Shown here: in pieces, positions 34,165 to 45,826 of the stretch | How the letters are laid out: the number at the start of each line of letters is the position of its first letter | Numbering within the stretch: position 1 is the stretch's first letter | Assembly: GCA_007644065.1 (NCBI GenBank) | Contig: VJWN01000002.1 | Location: 1,513,831 to 1,577,830, forward strand | DNA: 64,000 bases | Direction: 5' to 3' | Source: Margaritispora aquatica | Lineage: Eukaryota > Ascomycota > Leotiomycetes > Helotiales > Discinellaceae | Program-made: the position numbers and the translations under genes | The notes under the pieces: generated by a model | The model's input: only the letters and a program-made list of their open reading frames with translations | What the model was told of the DNA's origin: nothing | The model's database searches: none

Positions 34165-35047
34165 GGTTCATATCATGCCGAGGGTGAATTTCGACAAACG
34201 GTCCGGAATCTCTGTCTTGGAAGCGAATCTATATACCTTATAGCCTTCGTTGTACAACATTGCTGCATTATGTCAATAAATCACCCGAAGAAGGAGTTAT
34301 TGCGAACTGACTGCTTCCACCATCTTTGTGGAATCACCATGTGAGACTATTGCAACATGAATGTTGTCACTGCTCAAATGCTCGCTAAAACCCAGTCTTT
34401 TCCAATTCCTGCCTGGAGAAATAACTTGGCTGAGTTCATATAAATCTTCCTTGACTCTGGCCTTCCGAGCTTCCCTATCTGCTACAAGTTGTATTAGCTT
34501 AGGTTCCTAGCCATATTTTACCAGATCCCAATGCATATGACTAAAATGGAAGTTCATCTTGAGAAATTTCAGTATTGATCCCCAACTGCTGTGCTCTTTG
34601 AGATCTGGTCGGATAATTGTATGACTTCCGTGTTCTTGAAGAGGACTAAGACTATGGAGAGCTGTCTAAAACGTGCGACACATTAGAGAGACTAGCAAGT
34701 ATTCAATTCTCTTCATATGAGGGAACTCATTAGCAAGTTGTTCGCATTGTTGAAAACCCACAGAGGTAAGTCAAAAATCACATCTAAAACTGACCACATA
34801 TTTTAATGTTGTATGCAGTCTGCAGATAGATTAGTTTATCTTGAAAAGGTGGTAGACTGATCTAGAATGCTTTATATATACCTTGGCATGGCAGATGAAA
34901 TAAAAATCACCTTCGACCAGACCTTACCTTCAGATACACAAGAAAGTGAAAGTCGCAAAACAGAGAGCCCGTAGAGTCTACATCATCTTCAGGTCGAGAG
35001 CTTCCCTCGGCGTGCTGAAGGTTCACGCCTTTGTTTGTAGACGCCAT
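34165..35047 (-). pseudogene. Decayed histidine-phosphatase paralog (heavily mutated)
   Basis: On the minus strand, pieces of the same domain follow in the right order: an ATG frame (MASTNKGVNLQHAEGSSRP), a remnant of the RH motif (FICHAK for IHCVRHAQ), VGFQQCEQLANEFPHMKRIE, then a TAG stop in place of the SPxRRT segment, TIIRPDLKEHSSWGS, REARKARVKEDLYELSQVIS, HVAIVSHGDSTKMVEAVS and finally YKVYRFASKTEIPDR. Several in-frame stops and frame changes interrupt it. Order, spacing and the terminal YRFAS motif match the genes on both sides, so it is a relic of a tandem duplicate. Confidence 0.7.
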
Positions 35048-35942
35048 AGTCGCCAATGACCTATGAATTTGAGCAAACAGTCTGATCCTGGTCAGAACAT
35101 TGTTTCACACAAGACCTGGTGCTATGTCCGTTGCAACTACAGTTGGTAATATTCCTGCAGAAATATGCGACTGTAAATGAGAATTTCATTGACGGACCAC
35201 TTCGAAACGTAGTATGGATGAGAAAGAAGTGGCGTCGGTGGAAGAGATTGCTAACTTCCCGTGGGGTGACTTTTGGATATGAAAGTCTAAATCTACGAGA
35301 GGTTGCCATATGTTGCACTTATATGTGTCTCATAATTCGACAATGAACTTCTATAAAGGTGAATCCTCAGACTCCAGGTATTCAGAGCACTGGTTGAACA
35401 TGGTGGAATCATATGGGTGTTGTGCCGGTCATTTCAGGAATCTGTTCAATTCAATTCATCAACAATGTTCGGCAGTTCGCGAATAACCTAGGCTACTCAC
35501 GAGAGGACTACCTTTAGCATAAACAACTGTAGGTCTCGAGAGTTGATGATTCCTAATATTTTCCCAATAGAAAGTGGGTTAAAATCAAGGTCCATTAACA
35601 ACGATAATTATTGTTTATTGAAGCCAAAGTTATTCATCCATCGGTTGTAACATTTACAAATAGCGCGTCTTAACATATTCTTTTTGAGTCAGCAACCTCA
35701 TTATATCTATAGACATCACCTAGAATTAGGAGAGGGCGCAAACAAGAACATCATTTTGCAATGCTGCAATTCATTATACCAAGAACACCGCTCTATATGA
35801 CACTTGATCTGTGGTCCATGTCCCTCCATGTAGAGCTCCCAGAGGATGGCTGCTCCAATTCTGAGACGCATTCTTTGCAAATTGCCCAAATTCAATTATT
35901 TAGGCTGCTGAGTATTCCGATATTAGATACTTAATAAGTCCC
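35048..35942. other. Intergenic region
   Basis: AT-rich spacer between the two phosphatase relics. Nothing else seen. Confidence 0.55.
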
Positions 35943-37165
35943 TTAACTTTCTTGATTCATAGTGCTTAATGGCAACGCAAATCGATTTCGTGCGGGGTTT
36001 CGAGTGGCCCTTGCTCGTCTTTGACCGCGATACTCATTCAACACCTCGTACTCCTCCAGACTTTGAGTGCGGAACTTATTGATTCTTTCGATTTCGAGAA
36101 TCTTCCATCCCCAGTCTTCAAGATCCTTGATGTTCAGAGGTTTCTCGATGTTGCGTCGCGTGGCGAAACCCTGGCCCATACACTGTCGAAGTCCTTGCCA
36201 GCGAAGCACATTGTATGTGGCAGCTCGTTCATCAGAGAAGAACTCATAGGCGCGGTGCTCAGTGTTGAACCAGTTGTATTGTGGTTGTTCTCAAAAGTGT
36301 TAGCTGATGCCTGAACTACTAGCAAGAACGAGTCGGCTCACCCCTTGTGCCATCGAAAATACTTAAGGTGCCTCCATGTGACATGACAAGCATCACAACA
36401 TTGCCATCATCGTTGACCTCGCTTTTTCTTAAAGCCGCCATACCAAAATTATAAATCTCTCGGCGCATCTCATTGGCTAGTAACCTCCAGCTGTTTTGTC
36501 TGTAATCCATCTGATGGTTCTCCCAGCCTGGTTCAAGACGAGAGTAATCGATGTTCATGTCGTGAAATTCTCCCGGAGCACTTCAATTGGGGTTCCTGAG
36601 TTCACTGAATTCCCACCCTTCTCTTTCAGGAAACTCAAGAGAACGACTGGAATGCCACGATTGATGAAGGGACGGAAAGAGAGTTTGGTGGTGAGGATGG
36701 TTCGGCGGGATGGCGATGAAATGATATGTGTGACCTTGTCCATTCGGGGAAGGATTTTGCATAGCGTTGCGCACTGAAGAACTCCAAGATCCGTAAGGCC
36801 TGGATCTCTCATCAAGGGATTCGCTGCGCGTAATTCAGGCAGATTATGAGGGCCCTAGTAGACAGTAGGCATACCTGTTTTGTGAGAGTGGAGACATACC
36901 AAAGTACCTGAGCATGGCGGACACAATGGATGATGATTTTTCGGCGTAGCAGAGGAAATATCAGGTTTAAAAGCACGCACTGCTTGTGCAAAACATTGGT
37001 CTCGAGTTTCTGCTTGTGGAATAATGACGATTATCGAATCTCGATGCGCGAAATCTGTGCAGCCCTTCTTGAGCAGAGCATCTCCTCGAGCAGAGCATCT
37101 CCTCGAGCATAGATATTCTCCGCAATTTCGAGCATATTAATGGTGGTTGCCTGTGAGAGAGGCAT
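35943..37165 (-). pseudogene. Histidine phosphatase (phosphoglycerate-mutase-like), frame-broken
   Basis: Conserved domain pieces: KIIIHCVRHAQ, then across a GT-AG intron (36907-36855) GPHNLPELRAANPLMRDPGL, THIISSPSRRTILTTKL, DYSRLEPGWENHQMDYRQNS, MLVMSHGGTLSIFDGTR, a second intron (36340-36290), YNWFNTEHRAYEF and NVLRWQGLRQCMGQGFATRR. Here the HGG motif is intact. Three faults break the frame: a 17-bp tandem duplication (37071-37104) near the start, an out-of-frame step at the T5 run 36937-36941, and a frameshift between about 36558 and 36582. If these are real, the gene is dead, though recently so. If two or three are assembly errors, this would be an intact gene. The second intron's position matches the paralog at 30205-33209. 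Confidence 0.7.
37071..37104. repeat. 17-bp tandem duplication
   Basis: GAGCAGAGCATCTCCTC occurs at 37071-37087 and again at 37088-37104 without interruption. The length is not a multiple of three and it falls in the coding part of the phosphatase relic. Confidence 0.9.
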
Positions 37166-37952
37166 TTTTGCGATGTGGTTTAGTAAAGAAAGTGAACAAG
37201 TTGTGATGTGGGTGGAGGGTAGATGTCGCGAGATCTTCGAGGTAATATTTGGGAAGATTGGAGGTTGTAGATACAGGTTCTAGACGGACTTTGAAGTTGA
37301 ATCTTTGGACAATGAATTCAAGTCTTGAAAATGACTCAGAAGTGGATGTGTCGGAACTATTCACTGTTGCTTATTTGGTATTGTGTTGATACCAATTCAA
37401 TTCAAATACGCTACTAAAACAAGCTTTGTCTTCCAGACTCGAACGATCGGTCTATGATGAATCTGTGGTGTACTTAGAGTTATATGGAAACGAATGGCTT
37501 TCAAAAGGAAGCTTCTTATTCCATCGAACGGCATACCTTCGAGATATTATATTTCTTATGGAAGAGCATTGAGGTGAATGGAATTTACTTTCAACACTTC
37601 ATGGACTCGAACATACAGCAGATTTTGACAGAACTGCGACCCTCAAAATCTGCCCACTTTCTGAGCGCACTCACTTTGCATTGAGAAGAAAAAACAATGC
37701 AGACAAATGTTTGAAATGAGATATATGCCAAGCTAGGATTTAAATTCAACAAAAAAGAGTCTGACTAGCCTCGCATTTATCGAAAATTGCAAACGTTAAA
37801 TCAATGTGTGGACAAAGACAAAGATACAGCTCACCTGCGTCATGGATGATATTTAGGTATTGCATAGTATCTATCATGTCGCTCAATCCTTCTAAAGGAG
37901 GCAAGCAATTGACGCCGGTGTTAATACAGGGTGTTCTCTAGATGTAAGATAC
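37166..37952. other. Intergenic region
   Basis: Upstream region of the frame-broken phosphatase and 3' UTR of PRE10. No gene seen. Confidence 0.55.
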
Positions 37953-38948
37953 CTATTCCTCCATTTTATCATCCTCATCCTTCGTGTCTTCGTCATCATC
38001 CTCTGGGTCTAGCGACTTCTTGGCTAGCTTCTCAGCCTCCTCTAAGATGCTCTTTGGAACTTCCTCGTGTCTTCCTTTCGTGGGGCCCTCAAGGTTGCTG
38101 ATCCAGGTCATCTCCAATTCGAAATCCTTATCCTTGTTGTCGGCATGTGCAACATAGATAATTCTCGCAGCCTCCTTCACACCATCTTCCAGACTTAGCT
38201 TTCCTGCTGCCAAATCCAACTTCTCGAGCTCGGCCTTAGCGGTTTGTCGACCTTTTCCGGTAGCTGCTCCATAGTAACCCCAAAACTGTCCACTCGGCTC
38301 AATCATGTACAGTCCTGGTCCACCGTATTTCTTGTTCTCAAGCTTACCACCGGAGCCAATTGAAGGGCCGCTTCCCACCTGACCATCTACGGGCAGCTCT
38401 AGCTCTGAATCCCAACCTGCCACAATAGCAGTAATGCCGAAAGGTCGCACAGAGGAGTACATAGTATATGCTTGAAGATAACCGCCCATTCGGCTGGCAA
38501 GGTCGGCGGTTGTGATAGGAGTTTTGTAGGTCTTTCTCCAGCTGGATGCTTCATCGCGTGCACGGGATACGAAGTGTCTGCCATCTGGTACAAGGCCCGA
38601 AGAAACCTATAGTATATATCAGAAATTGCAAGTCTCTTAATAACTGAACATGAACTTACTGCACCCATGTGTCTATCAATTGTTGCAATACGCTTGTTGG
38701 CACCAGCCTTCAACAACTTGCTTGTAATAACCTTCTCGACTGCAAGAACTACGCCATCTTTGCATTTAATTCCAATAGAGGTTCCTCCGTTCTCTACTGC
38801 TTTGACTGCATATTCGACTTGGAAATTCCTGCCATCAGGGGAGAAGACCGAATTCGTAAGATCATAACCAGTACCTATCGACGTCTACAAATCTTAGTGA
38901 GCAGTTCATGGTTTCAGGGATTGCAGACGCAGATTTGAAGCTTACCAT
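37953..38948 (-). CDS. PRE10: 20S proteasome subunit alpha-7 (PRE10/PSMA3), 293 aa
   Basis: Three exons: 38948-38946 (the ATG alone), 38884-38660 and 38606-37953. The first exon holds only the start codon, CACCATG|GTAAGC, and joins to TSIGTGYDLTNSVFSPDGR, the family's typical N-terminus. Other signatures: FQVEYAVKAVENGGTSIGIK, the alpha-subunit block SGLVPDGRHFVSRARDEA, LQAYTMYSSVRPFGI, and GYYGAATGKGRQTAKAELEK. The acidic C-terminal tail (DPEDDDEDTKDEDDK) is a hallmark of alpha-7. A ~20-residue insertion relative to yeast lies after VAGWDSE. It is a structural subunit of the outer ring of the 20S proteasome. Confidence 0.95.
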
Positions 38949-40347
38949 GGTGATTGAAATTTATTGTAAGACTGGGAATTCTACAGGTGAAATATGGTTT
39001 GCTTGTTGTCGTGGGTACAGAAGCTCTAGATATTGTCCCTTACACACGTCTGAAGCTCCAGGCACGATGAAGCGCGCGTTTGAACAACCTCGCGGTAAGG
39101 CTGCAAGTACGTGTGCAGGGTTTATGGCCTTAGGCAATAGAATATCCACATTTACCACGTGATATATACCTCATCTACCTAAGGTACTGTACCATAAGAT
39201 AGAGCATCTCAGGCTGGGGTGACCTCAGTATTTTATTGTTCATCTCAACTACCTAGGAGCGTGAATAAACAGTTTTTCAAACCATTTAGCCGTCAATAAA
39301 TATAATCTGCCACATAGGCATAGTTGCCATTCAAAATCTACCTTAACAGAGTAAATATCCTGCCATGCATGCCTTTCAGGTTTTCAAGACGATTATATTA
39401 TATATAAACTTCAAGTTTGATATCCTGCCTTCAACAGATCTTCAACACCATAGAAATCAACGAGAAATGGCTTATCCCACCGGTTCCTAACCCAGCTCAC
39501 ACAATCTCTAGCCTAAGAAGTACTTCGATGCCCAAGATGCCATACATATTTCGCCGGTTGAAGACGGTGAGCTTTTGCGAGCTGCTTGCACATCCCAAAT
39601 AGTCCCAAATGGGTCAGATGCCTTGTCGTGTCGAGGAATCATTGGAGGCCGAGGCATGAGAAAGACCCAAATGTGCAACGCTAACAGAATATGGTTTCAG
39701 GTGGCTTGTAGCGCCTGCAACCCCCGTGTGCCATTCCCCGTCATCGCTTGCTTCTTTGGGGAGGGGTACTTTTGTCTACTCTACTCTACTTCACCAGAGT
39801 ACAAATACTTTCACTTTTCAAATACAACTTCAACCTTGAAACTTCTTCACCTCTCACTTCTGCTTTCTCTACTTGATATTCTCCCACCGTAGCCTGGCAC
39901 TGCTACCTATTTGAAACGGCAAGAATACCACGTCGTTTTCAAGCTTCCATTGTCTGCTCTTTGATATCGTTGCTACGCCGTCCCTCGACCTTTTACGATC
40001 AACCGCTCCTAATTCCTCGGTCTACCTCAAGTACATAGCATACCTACCTAGTCAATAAAATCCAAACTAGCAATCCTCCTATATTGTCTTCAAAGTCTGC
40101 TACCTCTCGAGCTTCAATATTTGCAAATCCTCATCCTCTGACTTTAGGCTTCCCTGCTCTTCAGGTGAATCAACTGTCGGTTTTGCTCCCTTTCGTGGAG
40201 CATATTGGACATTCTGGCTCTCTGCAAAGCAACCTTGAGTCACCTCGAGAACATTCGCAGCAAGGTAGGCTGCATATTCATGACTTCTCCAGTTTACTAA
40301 TGTATGCTGTCTAGTCATCCACACTTCAATTCCAAAGCACAGCTACC
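38949..40347. other. Intergenic region and probable leader
   Basis: Upstream region of PRE10 and a pyrimidine-rich leader for the gene at 40348. Short upstream open frames occur near 40.08-40.31 kb. No gene seen. Confidence 0.5.
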
Positions 40348-41283
40348 ATGTCGTCCCAAGACGAACTTATTGCTCTCTTTCAACAAAACCTGTCCCTGCA
40401 AAACCACGTTTACGTTGCTCCCAAGGAAGACCCCCAACCAATCCAGGAGCAATATGTATACTCCATATCACAACACTACCATCATTCTGCTCACCTCGCT
40501 GCTCAACCACCAACGAGACCAGCCTCTGAACCTCCACAGACGGACCAACTTACTACTGAGATCATCCTCTCTAGACATGGCGTCGATGTCAACTCACTGT
40601 TTTCCTCGCAGATTGATCTCTTCAAGACCGCAGACGCAAGTCAGCAAATGAGACTTATTGAGCTTTGGCGAATTTGTCCACCCAATTCTGGTGGCCATGC
40701 TCTCGAGCATAATGTTGGTGCGTGGCCTGCAACCTCATTCCAGCAGGAGGAATCTCTTGCAAAGCTTCGATACGAGAGGCAGGCGCTAGAGGAGCAGGCA
40801 GCTCGATCTGGTGGCGATATTCAACATATGGACAGCGTTGAAGATACCATGAGTGACGCAAGCACCACTGCACCATTGACTCCAATTCAAGGAGGTGATG
40901 GACGCTGGCAAAGCCAGCATGCCGAGCCATATATGCAAAGCGGATATGAAGCACTAGCAGCGCGAGAGTACGAGCGTTCTGCAGCTCAATCCAAAGATGT
41001 GTATTCTCATTATGGTTCAGCTGTGGGAGGTGCATACAATCGTTCCACAGACCCTGTCTACAAGAGTGTCGAAGACATTCACAGATTCCCAAATGTTGGT
41101 GGTGACTGGGAGACACTTTTGCAACAAAGACAACAAGTTATGGAAAACCAGTATGCTCCCCTTGCTTTTAGTTCGCTTATAGTAAACAACTAACATTGCA
41201 CTAGATATGGCCAGTTCGAGCAATTTCACCACAATGGTGGAGGGGTTCATCTATCTCATGGCGAGGACGAGGAGATGTTGTAA
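40348..41283 (+). CDS. Glutamine-rich conserved hypothetical protein, 293 aa
   Basis: Two exons, 40348-41150 and 41205-41283, joined in frame through a GTATGC donor and a CACTAG acceptor. The protein starts MSSQDELIALFQQNLSLQNH and is rich in Gln, Ser, Ala and Pro. A possible short folded or helical segment is LFKTADASQQMRLIELWRI, followed later by SLAKLRYERQALEEQAARSG. The spliced C-terminus is Gly/His-rich and ends HGEDEEML. I do not recognise a domain. The composition and long leader hint at a regulatory protein, but no function can be assigned. Confidence 0.75.
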
Positions 41284-41977
41284 ATACTTGTAGCTAGGCA
41301 GATAGCTTACTTGTTCGACTTAGTTTATTTCAGACTTGGGGCAAGATCGGAGGCAAATTTGTTTTGGCGTTGATAGGGGGCTTTGGTTGGCATGGCATAC
41401 GGTGTTCTCACAGATTGATGGAATGTTTTGAGGGATTTCTGGTGCTGCGTTGGACTTGTTAGCATCTACTCTCTTCGTCACATGTCTTGTTTCAAGTTTC
41501 TGTTCGAGGTGGATGGAGGCATATGTACTGATCCGCTTTTGGAACATATTGAGGTATGTACCTGCGAGCTCCCGACCTCTCCCCGCATACCCATATCCCT
41601 CGAATCTACTAGCAGGACAGCATTCGAATCAGGTTTCAGGGATGGAGAATCTAGCGAGGTATGTTGACCCAAGTTCCTCCCTAAGCTCGAGCGAAGTGGC
41701 TTCTTACTACTCATTGCAAAGCATCAAAGTATATTCAAGGCCCCTCATCGATATACAACGACTTCATTGAACTCTGGACCCTGGACTGGACCTGGATTCC
41801 ACCCACCATCTCAATCCCCCAATTTTCTATGTTTAACCCTTGGCTCTTGTGACTCTGAATTAGATAGTTATCAATGGAACTTTATTCAACTCTGCCTCGT
41901 ACCCTGACTTTTTGTATTATCAATTGCTTAGAAATCATAATGCTCTAACTGTCTTGCTGAAATAGCAAAACTTCTAA
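41284..41977. other. Intergenic region
   Basis: 3' UTR of the glutamine-rich protein gene and spacer. No gene seen. Confidence 0.55.
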
Positions 41978-42226
41978 TTAGATTGACCCCAGAGGCAGGT
42001 TTGTATGCATTTCCTTGAAAAGTGTATCAACTAGATTACGGTCAGGATCTTCAATCACATTTGCTTCTGCCATGAACGCCTGCAGGCTCAGGGAGATTTC
42101 TCTAGATGGTTTTGTGTGTACCTTCCTTATGAGTTTGTCTAATAGTCTACAATCCGATTGTGGCCTTCCAGTTACGTACGTTGCGTCTTGGACGTCCCGA
42201 GGTCTGGAGGTGTGGTATTTAAGGGT
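41978..42226 (-). other. Orphan exon-like open frame, 82 codons
   Basis: A good acceptor (ATTTCCCTAG) at 42227 opens a frame TLKYHTSRPRDVQDATYVTG, then RPQSDCRLLDKLIRKVHTKP, ending in TLFKEMHTNLPLGSI and TAA at 41978. The composition looks protein-like, with amphipathic helices, but no upstream exon joins convincingly and the family is not recognised. It may be the last exon of a decayed gene or chance. Confidence 0.3.
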
Positions 42227-42426
42227 CTAGGGAAATATGATTGACACAGATTTGTAGGCACATGAATCCTTTATGAATTTGTGCTGTAGGATAAGATGAA
42301 AGTTTGCTATCGCAGGGAGATATTCCAGAAGTGCGCCATTTCAGCAATTATTTGCCGGTTATATTAGTAGTATATTTAGAACTTACCATGTTGACGTTTG
42401 GTCATATTGAGAAATCATCGCCAGTA

Positions 42427-42679
42427 AAGGGAGCTTAAAACCAAGTCACTTGATTTGAGAGCTAGTGCTGCTAATCATTCTCAAGTAATTTTGGTGCTAT
42501 GCTACTTACTGCTTATGGATGAAGAACTTCTCCTGCTGCTCGCCAACGAGGAAAGCGACCATCTCACTTGGAGACCTATACAGAAGATTTAGATGCCTCG
42601 TGCTTAATTGAACAGGGGTAACTTACGAAAACGGTGCAGCATTTTGCGGATCGTACTTAGTTAGGGAAAGGTTAAACAT
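42427..42679 (-). pseudogene. BTB/POZ gene relic (two 5' exons)
   Basis: Two spliceable exons, 42679-42627 and 42575-42510, give MFNLSLTKYDPQNAAPF then SSPSEMVAFLVGEQQEKFFI and HK, the first strands of a BTB domain (compare LVTLIANEHETSFVIHKD in the gene at 16785). Donors GTAAGT and a GTATAG acceptor are intact. Beyond the next donor every candidate acceptor leads to an early stop; one weak continuation reads HDLVLSSLYWR, then stop. The rest of the domain is not found nearby, so this is most likely a truncated, decayed member of the BTB family. Confidence 0.5.
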
Positions 42680-44317
42680 GCTTGTAATAGCGCCTATGGT
42701 GCGAGCAACTGTCTGGCTGGTGGTACTGAGGTCGTTTGAAGGTGAAATACCACCAATTTCACACCCACGGATTTTTGCCACAACCTGTGCCACTCCAGCT
42801 GCTGCTTATTTCTGGAGACTTGCTTGTTTTAGCTATTCACTGCTTCTGTGACCAGTTTGGAGCCAGCAGAGCAGACATCTACTTACACAGGATTGAGAAT
42901 GGTGTGGGCTAAAAGGTGTTCGTGGTTGATAAGCTTGCAGAGCACAGAGAATAATGTCGTAGAGTCAGGTGAAATCTTTGAACTTACAGAGAATTTGGTT
43001 CCCCGAGTGAAATGGTTGCAGACAAGAGATTGCACGACCTTGCGAAGAAAGGTGAGGTTGAGGTTAAGCGAGAATCATTTGTGAAGTTGACCTTCAGCTT
43101 TTGAGCATGCTTCTTGCCGTATATTTGCTTCGATTTCTTTGGCCGACAGAAGAAAACTGAACGATAGTATGTCTATCCAGCCCAGTATGTTGAGTTCAAA
43201 GTGATCTTCATGCCAGAAAGTGATGATGTGACTATAACATTGAATGAGGTGAGTTTGAAAATACTGGAAAGCTAATAGTAAGTGAATTATATCTCATAAG
43301 CTTCAAATTTCCCGGGAAATTCTTGGTTACCTGATGCTCTATACATACTATTATAGTATACAGGAGTTTAAAGGCACGGTAGCTTACTTATTTGGCAGGC
43401 AAAGTTATAAGGACGAAGGAGTTTAGATTTTAAAACGGGCTCGCTTAACTTACCACGCCAATCTGTAGAATCACGGTAGGAAGCAGACGTAATCGGATCA
43501 ACTTAGGAAGAATCAAACCCCCCTAAGTCTCAAAGGTCTTTAATTTTATAATCATCGGAGCGCTGAGTAAGAGTTGCCATCGCGGTACACAACGGGAGAT
43601 CTGAATGGAATGAAGAGAATTCGAGCTATCTGGTTTCACGTTGGAAGATTGACAGGACAGGATGGAGAAGGATCAAGAGACAACTTGGCATAACATATAA
43701 TCTAATATGTAAACCCCAAATTTAATTAGGTAACTCACTCTGATATGATTATGGACTAATGGATACCATATTGCAAGTGCTAATAACATTTGGCTTTTTC
43801 CCCAGCGAGTTACGCCGTGACGAATCGGGAAATTCAACAACATTAGCCACGTTCTCTCCAAAGACGAATACCACAGTTGAGACTAAGTTGCTGTAATTCG
43901 CAGGATTCGTAAGCCCACGAGATGACAGATACTGTCCTTTGTAGCACCGCCTTTTCTTCCGCTGTTCTTCGTAAATATCGAAGGATTATTGGAAACCATG
44001 ATACCCCAATTTCTGTGTTATACAAATTCCTTTGCAGAAGACTTGATGCCGAATGGAGTTCTGTGACAAAACTCTTGCTTGCCATCGAGAGCTGTAGACT
44101 GAATGAAAGATCATCTATGGAGAGGAGATAATGTGCTGTGACGTTATGATGCTTAGATAATATTAGCCTTTACACGCAAACAACAACTCAATTGCTCAAT
44201 AGAATAACACATCATACGGAAGCTCATGTAGGAAGTAACTTTCTTCTATCTTGTAATACAGTATACATCTTTAAGATAGGCTTACATAATATACAGTTTT
44301 CTCCACAACCCCAGTCT
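42680..44317. other. Intergenic region
   Basis: No supported gene. A short plus-strand frame at 43011-43102 (MVADKRLHDLAKKGEVEVKR start) looks coding-like but is isolated. Confidence 0.45.
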
Positions 44318-45826
44318 CTATATCCGCATCCACAAAGCACCTCTCTGGATTTCGCCAATAATGCCATTGCCAGATAAAGCCCATCTCTCTGCTACAGTCT
44401 CCTCGTTGATCCGCGATCTCAGCACACCACTCTGAGCCCAGTACTCCATCAATCCTCTCGCTTCTGTCTTGCTCAAACCTCCCAACTTCATGACTTCTAC
44501 ACCAGTCATCGCTGTCTCAGCTCTGACATCGTATTTCTTCTCGTAGGGATCTCGTTTTGTGACCTCGGAATCCGTTTGTTTGTCGAGAGCTTGCTGGATA
44601 CAGAGGTTCAAGGATTTCGAGATTGGTCCATGGGAGCGGTTGGTAGCAGCCATAACTGCCCCACCATTAGGAAGTTGAGAAGATCCTGAGAGATGGTCCA
44701 CAAAGTGCTTGATGATAGCCAGATCGTGAGAGTGGATGAGTGTGTAGTCCGGAGCACGGTACAATGAGTCCCGCATGATATAACTTAGAGAATCGAGACA
44801 CATCATGATTGGTGGTAGTCCCTCCTTGGTGATTTCTGACCAGAAAGCTTGGAAAACAGGCCATGCAACATCAGGGTCACGAGCTCCAAGCTCACAAAGA
44901 CGAGTAAGTGTGGTACCTTTGGGAATAGGTATTGGGAGATTGTGTTCTAATCTCATTTTAAACTTTGAGAGAACTTCGTCATTTGCTTTTGCAATCTGTC
45001 CTAGCCAATTGGCTGTGTATGTATTTTGAGTCCAAAGTGTGGGTGTAGTTCCACGAATCGGTGCATAGTCGTTGACAGCATTGGTGATTTCTTGGGCTAT
45101 AAAGCACTGTCAGTTAATTTTCACAATTAGACGTTAGTGATCCCTACCTTCAGGAATATTCAGCACTATCCAGCCTTTCACAAAAGCTGTAGCCATGGCA
45201 TGAACGAGCATCAAGCTCTTTCCCGTTCCCCTATCTCCATCCACCACCATCCGGACAGCTTTCTTATCAGCCTGCGCCTGTACCAGCTTCTTGCTCAATG
45301 CAATGCCTTCATGCCTGACCAATAATCCAGGCCGTCTGAAAAGTCCCCATCCTTGTGTCGTTTTGAATGCCTCTGAAGCTCGCAGAGAATCGACAGTAGC
45401 ACCTTGTAATCCCACAACATGGCCAACCACACTCCCACTCTCTCCTTCCGCAAACTCCATGCCCACTGGCTGCTTAGCATTCTCTTCGGTATATGCGATC
45501 TCGTCCACAAGCTCTGGGCTTAGATCTTTCAATCCTGTAACTTCCAGGGCATTGGTGTTGCTCAACACAATCCTCTTGCGCACCGCCTTCCGCTCTCCAG
45601 ACGCGGGGGGCTTTCCAGACCTCACTGGCGGAGGCTTCTTCTTGATCCTCAAAGTCTTCGCACCCTTGGTGTTGAGAGTTACTCCAGCTTTTTTTGCTTT
45701 GGGAGCTGGTTGAAGAAGGGCGCTGGACGTCGAAAATGCAGGTCCTACTATCCGTGGAAGAGGAAAATTCAATTGACTAGAGACGGCGGGCCTCGAGAGG
45801 CATTTCCAGCAACTCGAGGATGCCAT
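44318..45826 (-). CDS. RSM23: Mitochondrial small ribosomal subunit protein mS29 (DAP3/RSM23), 485 aa
   Basis: Two exons, 45826-45148 and 45096-44318, joined in frame (GTAGGG donor, TTATAG acceptor). The N-terminus MASSSCWKCLSRPAVSSQLN followed by AFSTSSALLQPAPKAKKAG is a mitochondrial targeting region. A P-loop VDGDRGTGKSLMLVHAMA (about residue 195) and the later MMCLDSLSYIMRDSLYRAPD, VMAATNRSHGPISKSLNLCI and GLMEYWAQSGVLRSRI are typical of DAP3/Rsm23, the GTP-binding protein of the mitochondrial small ribosomal subunit. It is divergent from RRS1; the two start codons are 211 bp apart. Confidence 0.93.
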
